Source of the DNA: Malus domestica
Lineage: Eukaryota > Streptophyta > Magnoliopsida > Rosales > Rosaceae
Length of the DNA stretch: 64,000 nucleotides
NCBI RefSeq assembly: GCF_042453785.1
Contig: NC_091671.1
Coordinates: 34,177,001-34,241,000 of the forward strand
Direction of reading: 5' to 3'
In this document: positions 19,610 through 28,522 of the stretch, one piece after another
Position numbering within the stretch: position 1 is the first letter of the stretch
Layout of the letters: the number at the start of each line of letters is the position of its first letter
Translations under genes and position numbers: made by a program
The notes under the pieces: model-generated
The model's input: only the letters and a program-made list of their open reading frames with translations
What the model was told of the DNA's origin: nothing
The model's database searches: none

Positions 19610-22600
19610 ATGGTTAATCAAGTGAAAATTGAAGGTTTGCTGGGTATGCTTACGATCAAACTGAATGATGATAATTTTCTTAAATGGAGTTTTCAGTTTA
19701 GCTCTGTTTTGTGTGAATATGATCTTCTTGATCATTTCACAGGTGATTCTGTATGTCTTCCCAAGTTTGTTCTCACTCCTGAATTAGGAGTTACTACTAA
19801 GGTTAATGCTGAGTATAAGGACTGGGTTAAGATGGATATGGCATTGTTAAGCTTGTTGATTGCTACCCTTAGTGATGATGCAATTGAGCATGTGGTCGGC
19901 TGTAAGACGTCTCATGAGGCCTGGATTGCCTTACATGATCGATATATGTCTATTTCTAAAGCTAGTGTCAATCATCTAAAAGTTGAACTACATACTATGT
20001 AAAAAGGGGGGGATACTATTGATAAGTATCTGCTAAGGTTGAAAGCACTAAAAGATCAATTACAGGCTGCTGGAGAGAAAGTGTCCAATAATGATCTTAT
20101 TATTGCTGCACTCACAGGTCTACCTTCTGATTATGATACAATTAGAACTGTTATTTTTGCCAGAGAGTCACCCATTACTCTTAAGGAATTTCGCGCTCAA
20201 TTAATCGGTGTAGAGAAGAGTATTGAAGCCAGAATGAATTCTTTGGTTCAGGGGATGTCTGCTATGTTTGTGAATTCTAATTCTTCTAATAATCATACTG
20301 GGGGATCTTCAGGTTCTTCGACTAATCCTTCACCACCTCAATTTTCTCCAAATATTGGGTATAGCTCCTCTGGTAGTTCTTCTTCTCAGCCAAGTTATCC
20401 TTCTGGTAATCAATTTCAGTCGAATAGTTTTTCAGGCTTGAATCAGAATGGCAGAATGTTTGGTATGAATACCTATAGACCTCGAGGTAATGGAGGTTAT
20501 AAACCAAGGTTCAATAATTCCAGATCTGGTCCAAATTGGCAATCATGGTCGGGCAATACTTCTAACAGGTTTGATCTTGTCCCTGAGTGTCAAATATGCT
20601 CTCGCAAAGGTCATGTTGCTGTTACCTGTCTTTATAGAAATGATGGTGGACAGTCTGTACAAGAGTGTCAAATTTGTGGCAAGCGTGGTCATATTGCATT
20701 AAACTGTCGACATAGAGGCAATTATGCTTATCAAGGCGCTCAACCTCCTCATTCCTTATCTGCTAACTATGCATATCAAGGTTTTCCTGTGTCTTCTCAA
20801 GCTAATATGGGATTGGTCTCTTCTCAATCTCAGTTTTTGAATAACAATCAACCTCCTCAGTATGTGCATAACAGTCAGTCTCCTCAGTTTGTGCACTACA
20901 ATCAGTCTACACAGTTTACCTCTCCCTCTATGTCATCTCCACCTGGTTTTCCAGCTATGAATGCACAATCTTCTGCTGTGATTGCAAATGGAGATTCTTG
21001 GATTCTTGATACTGGTGCTTCTCACCACATGACACCCGATTTGACAGTCCTTGCTCAATCTACACCTTATGCAGGATCCGAGAAGATAATAGTGGGCAAT
21101 GGTGAAGGTTTGAAAGTTCAAAATATTGGTCATGGCACTGTGCAAACTCCTTCTCATGTTTTACATCTTAAGAACATTTTACATGTGCCAATGTTGACTG
21201 TGAATCTGTTGTCTGTTAAAAAGTTGTGCAAAGACAATCATAGTTGGTTTATCTGTGGTGATATTCAGTTTTTTGTGCAAGACAAGGCAACTGGGGCGAT
21301 CCTCCACCACGGAAAGAGTAGCAATCATGAGCTGTTTCGAGTCCCTATGCATATTTTTCCCACTTTACTGGATCAAGGTGCGGGTTCTGCTTATTTGGGA
21401 CAGTCTGTGACATCTTCCTTGTGGCATCAGCGTTGTGGTCATCCTTCTAATGACATTGAAAACTATGCTCAGAGAATCAAATATAGTTGTTACTTCTGAT
21501 GAAAATGTCAAACTTTGTTCTCATTGTCTTGATGGGAAAATGAGTAGACTTCCTTTTTCTGATAGGATTGATAGAGTAGATATTCCCTTTTACAAAGTAC
21601 ACAGTGATGTATGGGGCCCTTCTCCAGTTGTTTCAGTTGAAGGGTTTCGATATTATTTGTCTTTTATAGATGAAGCTACTCGATTTGTATGGATTTTTCC
21701 TATTATGAATAAATCAGAAGTTTTTGGTTCCTTTGTCAAATTCTGTGCATATATTGAGAATCAATTTCATACTAGAGTTAAAGTGTTACAATCTGATGGT
21801 GGTGGAGAATTTCTTAGTCATGCTTTCAAAGAATTTTTGGCAACATATGTTATATTACATTTTATCTCTTGTCCTTACACACCTCAGCAGAATGGATTAG
21901 CTAAGCGGAAGCATCGACATCTTATTGAAACAGCTATTACATTGCTATCTGTGGCCAAGTTACCTCACAAGTTTTGGTCTTATGCAGTCAATCATGCTGC
22001 CTTTTTTATTAATAGGATGCCATGTAAGGGTCTTAATATGATTTCACCTTTCGGGAAGTTGTTTGGCAAGAAACCAGACATAGCTAATCTCAAAGTTTTT
22101 GGTTCTACCATTTATCCTTATCTTCGGCCCTACAATACTAATAAGTTGCAGCCTCGATCAACCTAATGTGTGTTTTTGGGATATTCACCAGGTTATAAAG
22201 GTGTTATCTGCTACAGTATATCCACTGGGAAAGTTCTTATTTCTCGTCATGTCATTCATGATGAAACTATATTTCCTTATAGACATGTTGGTTCAATTGC
22301 TACATATGTTACTTCTTCCATGTCTTCAGGTCAAAGTAGTACTGCAAGTCCTATTATTGTACAGTTACCTTCTTTAATGGATCATTCTTCTAGTCTTGAT
22401 TCCAGCAATGCTTCTCCACGAGTTTCAGTCACTCCATCACTTGGTTCTACATCCCAGCATCATGTTTCTTCGAGCTCTTTGGAAAATGCACAGGACCCTA
22501 CTACGCATGCTACTCTTTCCAGCCTTATGTTGCTTGTCCAAGTTGAGTTACCTCCTCTCAGTTCTTCTAGTTCTCCTCGCACAGGTAATACATCTATTTC

Positions 22601-24290
22601 ACAAGGAATTCAAACACGGTTAAGAACTGGTACCATAACCAGAAAATACTACTCGGCCTTAACAGCTATATTTCCAGAAATGCAGTCTTTGACTCTTGAG
22701 GATGATGATCACTTCTCAGGGGGTTTCACCTTTGTTGCTGATATTCTGGATGCTTCAGAACCGTCTACTTTCAAACAAACATCTCATATTCCCCAGTGGC
22801 AAAGGGCAATGCAGGATGAGTTTGATGCTCTTCAAGCACAAGGTACCTGGTCACTTGTTCCTAATTCATGTGATAAGAATGTCATTGGTAGCAAGTAGGT
22901 GTATAAAATAAAAAGGAATAGTGATGGCTCTGTTTCCCGATATAAAGCACGCTTGGTTACCAAGGGATTTAATCAGGAAAAGGGGCTGGATTATACAGAA
23001 ACATTCAGTCTTGTGGTTCGACATACTATGGTTCGTATAATCTTAGCACTAGCCGCTACACATCATTGGGATCTTCGACAACTTGATGTGAAGAACGCTT
23101 TTCTTCACGAGGAATTGCAGGAAGAAATTTATATGAAGCAACCCCAAGGTTTTGTCAATCCTCAGTTTCCTATTCACGTTTGCAAATTAGTTAATTCTCT
23201 TTATGGTTTAAAACAAGCTCCCCGAGCTTGGAATGCCAAATTTACTAACTATTTGCAGGCTATTGGATTTGAAGCTTTTCTGTCAGATTCTAGTCTATTT
23301 GTTAAACTCGAATGAGCTCATGTGATCATTTTAATTCTCTACGTAGATGACATCATAATTACAGGTTCTAATTCCCAGTTGATACAATCTGTGATCACAG
23401 CTCTCAGTGAAGTATTTGATCTTACAGATATAGGCAAGTTAGCCTATTTCCTTGGCCTCTAGGTTACTTATAAGACAAATGGGGATATGTTTATCAATCA
23501 AGCCAAATATGTGCTTGATCTGATTCACAAGGCTGGCATGGATGATTGTAAGCCGTGCTCCACACCCTGTAAGCCTCATAATCAGGTTCTTTCTACTGAA
23601 GGTACCTTACTCACTGATCCTACTCTATATCGAAGTTTGGTTGGGGCTCTACAGTACCTTACATTTAGACGTCTAGACATTACCTTTGCTGTGAATACTG
23701 TATGTCAATATATGAATGCTCCTACTGATGTACACTTTGCTATGGTCAAAAGAATACTTCGATATTTGCAAAGGACTATTCAGTGTGGCTTGACTTATAC
23801 TTCTGGGAGTTCTGTGTCTGTAACTGCATATAGTGATTCGGATTGGGCTGCAGATTTGAACACTCGGAGATCTATCACTGGTTATGTTGTGTATCTTGGC
23901 TCTAATCCTGTTTCTTGGCAATAAAAAAAGCAGTCCTCTGTGTCTCGGAGTTCGACTGAGGCTGAATATCGTGCCTTAGCACATACCACAGCTGATATTG
24001 CCTGGATCCGTCTCATTCTCAAGGATTTACATGAGGTTTTATCCACTCCTCCAGTGGTGTATTGCGATAATCAATCTGCAATTTCTTTGAGTTTAAATCC
24101 AGTTCAACACTCTCGAATCAAGCACTTGGAAACGGATTTTCACTTTGTCCGTGAACGAGTTCAAAAAGGTGACTTATCTGTTGAATATGTGTGTACTAAA
24201 GCTCAGATTTCCGATGTGCTCACCAAAGGTCTTCATGGTCCAGATTTTCTTCGTCACTGTTTCAATCTTAAGCTTGGTTATCCAAGCTAA
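19610..24290 (+). pseudogene. Copia B gag-pol with six premature stops and one frameshift
   Basis: ATG at 19610. Gag contains two CCHC knuckles (CQICSRKGHVAVTC at 20588-20629, CQICGKRGHIALNC at 20666-20707). Protease WILDTGASHHMT lies at about 20999. Integrase zinc finger WHQRCGHPS..CSHC is at 21420-21530 and its core at about 21600-22160. The usual catalytic Glu in the NGxxERKHR motif is Lys here (NGLAKRKHR). RT carries RYKARLVTKGFNQEKG and YVDDIIITGS (~23340). RNase H at about 23820-24290 contains SDSDWAADLNTRRS and SRSSTEAEYRA. In-frame stops fall at about 20000, 22164, 22896 (TGG to TAG), 23313, 23460 (CAG to TAG) and 23922, and a 1-bp frameshift at about 21460. It cannot encode its own machinery. 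Confidence 0.88.
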
Positions 24291-24303
24291 GATTGAGGGG
24301 GGG

Positions 24304-24527
24304 TATTGGATAAGTAAATAATATGCCAGGTCATCATTGTACATGTGCAGAACATGTGCACATATAGAGTAGTATAAATAGTTACTTTCCTCTTGTATTT
24401 GGGAATGTCGGTGTATAACAAAAACAGTTACAAAAATATATTGAGAAATTCTTCGATTTCCTTCTTCTTTAAGCTTTCTTAGTCTGCATATTTCTTGATT
24501 TCTATGAAGCACTTCCTTGTAGTTAAG
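24304..24527 (+). repeat. 3' LTR of Copia B
   Basis: Copy of 18884-19107 with four transitions, preceded directly by the polypurine tract and followed by the duplicated host bases ataacc. Confidence 0.88.
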
Positions 24528-27439
24528 ATAACCTTCTAGGACAGCGGGAAACTTCTCATAGTGTAATCTTAAATTCATCGTCCTTTTAAGGTATCTCATA
24601 AGCTTCTCTATAGCATGCCAATGCTCCAAATTGGGCCTGCTAGTAAACCTACATAAAACGCCTACGGCATAAGATATATCAGGCCTAGTGCAATTAGTAG
24701 CATAACGAAGACTACCAATAATGCTCGCACACTCAGATTGTGTAACACTGTCACCAGTGTTCTTGAACAATTTTACACTAGGATCATAAGGAGTACATAC
24801 TGGTTTATAATCAAAATAATTATGCTTTCTTAAAAAAAATTTCTATGTAGTGAGATTGATCTAAAGAGAACCATGTTCGGACCTAGTTATTTTCAAACCA
24901 AGTATTACACTAGCTTCACCCAAGTCTTTCATATCAAAATTAGCACATAACAAAGTTTTGACATTATTTACAACATAAATATTCGAACCAAAAATAAGCA
25001 GACCATCCACATATAGGCATATTATAGTGCATATATTATTTTCAGACTTATAATAGATGCATTTATCACTTTCATTTATTTTAAAACCATTCGAAGTAAC
25101 CAAACTATCAAATCTCGCATGCCATTGTTTAGGAGCCTGTTTCAATCCATAAAGTGACTTATCTAACTTGTAAACTTTATTTTCTTGTCGTGGAATAATA
25201 AAACCCTATGGTTGATCCATATATATTTCTTCCTCTAATTCACCATTTAAGAAAGCTGTTTTAACATCCATTTGGTGCACAACAAGATCATGAATAGAAG
25301 CTAAAGCAAACAATACACGAATAGAAGTCATTCTAGTCACAGGTGAATAAGTATCAAAGAAATCAATATTTTCCCCTTGTCTATAGCCTTTGGCAACAAG
25401 TCGGGCTTTGAATTTTTCAACTGAACCGTCAGGTTTTAATTTTCTTTTAAGAATCCATTTGCAACCTATTGTTTTGCAACCAAGTGGAAGATCCACCAAA
25501 TGCCAAGTTTGATTTGACTCAAGGGGTCCATTTCATCATTTATAGCTTCTTGCAACAAATTTGCATCTAAAGAAGTTAAAGCTTCTTGAATTGTATTAGG
25601 ATCTTCTTATAAGTTATATACGTGAAAATCAGGCCCAAAATCTTTAGCTATTCGAGCTCTTTTACTTTTCCTAGGTTCTAATGTAGATTGACTATGTTCT
25701 ACAATAGTAGGTTCATAAGTTTTAGAAGAATTAGAACCCCCACTATTTCGAAGATTAAAAGGAAATTTATTATCATAAAAATCAGCATCAAGTGACTTAA
25801 TTATGACATGGTTTTTCAAATCATAAAATCTATATGATTTGCTATTACATGCATAACCAATAAAAACACATTCATATGCTCTACTAGCCAATTTCGATCT
25901 TTTTGGATCAGGTTTACGAACATAAGCTAAACAACCCCAAGTTTTGAAATGCAACACATTTGGTTTCTTATTTTTCCAAATTTCATAAGGAGAAATATTT
26001 GTTTTTTAGTTAGGGATTCTATTTAACACATAACATACAGTCAACACAATTTCACCCCACCAATAAAAATCAGCTCCAGAACTAAGCAAAGTAGCAACAG
26101 TCAATTCACAAAGAGTTTAATTTTTTCTTTCCGCTTTACCATTCATTTTAGGAGAATAAGGAGTAGTAGTTTCATGAATAATTTCATGAGACTTAAACAA
26201 ATTAACAAATTCAGTAGATTCATATTCTTGTCCTCTATCATTACGAAATCTTTTAATCTTACGATTAAATTGATTTTCAACTTCAGTCAAGAAAGTTTTG
26301 AACATGTCAATAGCTTCACTTTTATTTTTCATAAGATAGACAAAACAGTAATTCGAACAATCATCAAATAAGGTAATAAAATAACGTTTTCCATTTCTAG
26401 TTAGCACTTTATCAAATTCGCATATATCAGAACGAATTAAATCAAGTGGTTTAGATTCTCTATTGACAGATTTATGTGAAGTTCTAGTGATTTTAGCTTG
26501 ACTACAATATTCATATTTTTCAAAATCATTCGATGATAAGTTAGGTAAAAAACCTAAGTTACTCATGTTCTTAACCAAGCGTTTGTTAACATGACAAAGT
26601 CTAGCATGCCAAGTATTAAAAGAAGACAACATGTAAGTAGAAGTAGACATTTCATCAACATTCAATTTAAACATCCCATCAGTAGCATGTCCCTTTCCCA
26701 CAAAAACCCCATTTTTAGTGAGAGAATACGTATCTGCTCCAATGCTTTGAGTGAATCCAGCCTTGTTAAGAAGAAAGCCTTAGACCAGATTCTTCCTTAT
26801 CGCTGAAGCGTGCATCACTTCTTTTAGTATCATGATTTTTCCAGAGGTGAACCTCAGCTCCATCTATCCAGTACCAGCAACATCAGTTGAGTGTGAATCA
26901 CCCAACAACACCTTCCTTCCCTCAGCCACAAAATAGGTATTGAAAAAGGGAACGATCATAACAAACATGGCGAGAAGCGCCAGTGTCCACTCACCACCCC
27001 TCGGATCCATCAACTACGTTGATTTCTGATAGCATTGCAATCAATTGCTTTTCAACAAGATTTGCCTTATAATGCATGGCAGATTGAATACGTCTTAAAA
27101 TTGTTGAATCTAAAACAGAAAGAAACGAAGTTACCCAAAAAATGTAGAAGTCTTAAGTGGTGAATGATTCTTGGGATGAGTCACGGACTAAGTTGCTCTC
27201 TTTAAGACGTTGCGCGGCTCTACCCAAAGTGTGCAAGCAATTCACAAACACTACATCGTCCCCATGATGAAACAGGCCAGAACCTTCTTCTGATAAGGTT
27301 CTTCCTTGCACAACAGAAAAACCTTCTAACTCACACCCTTTCGATATGTTGCTATTAACTCAATATTTGTAAAACTTGTCTTTTTTCTTATTATCCTTTT
27401 TTTTAGATTCTCTGGACTTATATATATGTATGTATCTAT

Positions 27440-27466
27440 GATAAAAGAGACGTTGGAGGATGTAAA

Positions 27467-27500
<34 letters not shown>

Positions 27501-27523
27501 AAAGAGACATTGGGGGATGTAAA

Positions 27524-27569
<46 letters not shown>

Positions 27570-27592
27570 AAAGAGACGTTGGGGGATGTAAA

Positions 27593-27642
<50 letters not shown>

Positions 27643-27670
27643 AAAGAGACATTGGGGGATGAAAATGATT
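27440..27670. repeat. Compound minisatellite: 30-bp unit separated by (AT)n
   Basis: Four copies of a ~30-bp phrase (aaaagagacattggggga tgtaaatgat, with G/A variants) are separated by (AT)n runs of increasing length. Open frames of alternating I/Y here are artefacts. Confidence 0.85.
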
Positions 27671-27814
27671 TAAGGGAAAGCAAGCTACAAGTAATCAATG
27701 CAGAAGAAAACTAAATCAAAATGTCCAAATCACAACGGAATAAAAAATTATGTAACAATAGATTTGATCTTTTTTCTATTCAGAGAAAGAATCTCATCTT
27801 TAAGGTGAGAAGCC

Positions 27815-27972
27815 TTCTCACGTTTCTAGTGAATTAATGATCCTGATCAGATAATAAAGTTAATGACAATTTATAAGGTTAATAACAATTTACGTTTTAT
27901 GTTCAATGTTTGTAATAAAACAAATCATAAATATATTTAAAATATTTAAATAAAAACATAACTGCTCTAACA
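27815..27972 (-). repeat. 5' LTR (shared part) of Copia A
   Basis: Matches 17713-17870. Its right edge (ctctaaca) abuts gcatcaaa, which is the type-A gene 3' flank also found at 3985. Confidence 0.7.
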
Positions 27973-28522
27973 GCATCAAACCTGCATATGTAGGTTTTAG
28001 ATCAGTTGGTTTGAATCTCTTCCCCGTTAACTAGAGTATATTAGAATACCGCTTTGTAAAAGAAAAATAAAGTGACAAAAAATGAACACTATTTAGAAAG
28101 GATGCAAAGAACTCTGTGGAATGCTGCTGGTTCTGCCTGCAACTATTCTGCAGATATCTCACATCCAAAATTTATTCTAAGCACCTCTAAACTTGCGCTT
28201 CTCTCTTTCTCCATGTCTTTCACGTTTTTCTCGCTAGTTTTGTTTTTGTTTTCTTATCGAAAATCTCTAGAATGTGTGCGCAAACATGATCGAAAACCTA
28301 GGTTTCATTGTATACTCGAGACATGTTTGCATTAACACTGTCACACACCGTTTCCAGTCCTGTGACGAAGCAAATATTGTTTTCTTATCTTATAGAAAAA
28401 TGAAAATGCACACATTATAGCTTACAAGTTCAACATATTACAAACAGAAAGAAAGATAAAAGAAAAAAAGGGAAAAAAACGCTAAAACATGATACATAAA
28501 GTACAGACAAGAGAAGATTAAA
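27973..28522. repeat. 3' flank of second type-A gene, duplicated from/to 3985-4543
   Basis: Sequence parallels 3985-4543 closely, including the SINE-like ggtttgaatctcttcccc and the gtatattagaataccgcttt tail. No gene. Confidence 0.65.

Larger units (their letters stand above)
18884..24527 (+). mobile_element. Copia retrotransposon B (plus strand), nested in Copia A
   Basis: Identical-length 224-bp LTRs (18884-19107 and 24304-24527) differ at four sites, all transitions. A primer-binding site tggtatcagagcc (complement of initiator-Met tRNA) lies at 19109-19121 and a polypurine tract gattgaggggggg at 24291-24303. The host sequence ataacc is present on both sides (18878-18883 and 24528-24533), giving a 5-6 bp target duplication. 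The LTRs start TATTGG instead of the canonical TG. The element is full length at 5.64 kb with gag-protease-integrase-RT-RNase H in Copia order, but its polyprotein frame is broken at several points. Confidence 0.9.
18533..26990 (-). pseudogene. Decayed Copia pol of element A (protease-integrase-RT-RNase H), interrupted
   Basis: On the minus strand: protease motif DTGASRHVCYD at about 26960-26990; GAG-pre-integrase and integrase core at 26117-26701 (NTWHARLCHVN, PYSPKMNGKAERKN, catalytic Glu present); the region downstream of the integrase core at 25607-25957 (TWGCLAYVRKPDPKRSK, CVFIGYA); RT at 25206-25499 (KARLVAKGYRQ, HQMDVKTAFLNGELEEEI) and 24861-25145, where the catalytic YVDD reads YVDG; then 24530-24770 (SLRYATNCTRPDISYAV). 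The frame breaks at GGTTAT, where element B inserted, and resumes at 18533-18883 with RNase H ([19 protein letters not shown]). Stops and frameshifts separate most blocks, so it is non-functional. Confidence 0.8.
17713..27972 (-). mobile_element. Copia retrotransposon A (minus strand), split by a second Copia
   Basis: Two direct repeats of 158 bp (17713-17870 and 27815-27972) differ at two sites and act as LTRs. On the minus strand they begin TGTTAGAGCAG. A purine-rich tract (AAGTGGGGAAT on the minus strand) abuts the left repeat at 17871-17881, where a polypurine tract should lie. No primer-binding site is seen beside the right repeat and the shared part does not end in CA, so the left LTR is probably truncated. 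Minus-strand coding remnants occur in the order protease, integrase, RT, RNase H. Without the nested element it would be about 4.6 kb. Gag is not recognisable, so it is also internally deleted. Confidence 0.75.

Noticed and set aside
24174..24500. Continuation of the minus-strand Copia A frame into the LTR of Copia B
   Set aside because: The frame runs into the inserted LTR by chance; the true continuation is at 18533-18883.
27326..27698. Frames of alternating Ile and Tyr
   Set aside because: Produced by (AT)n repeats.
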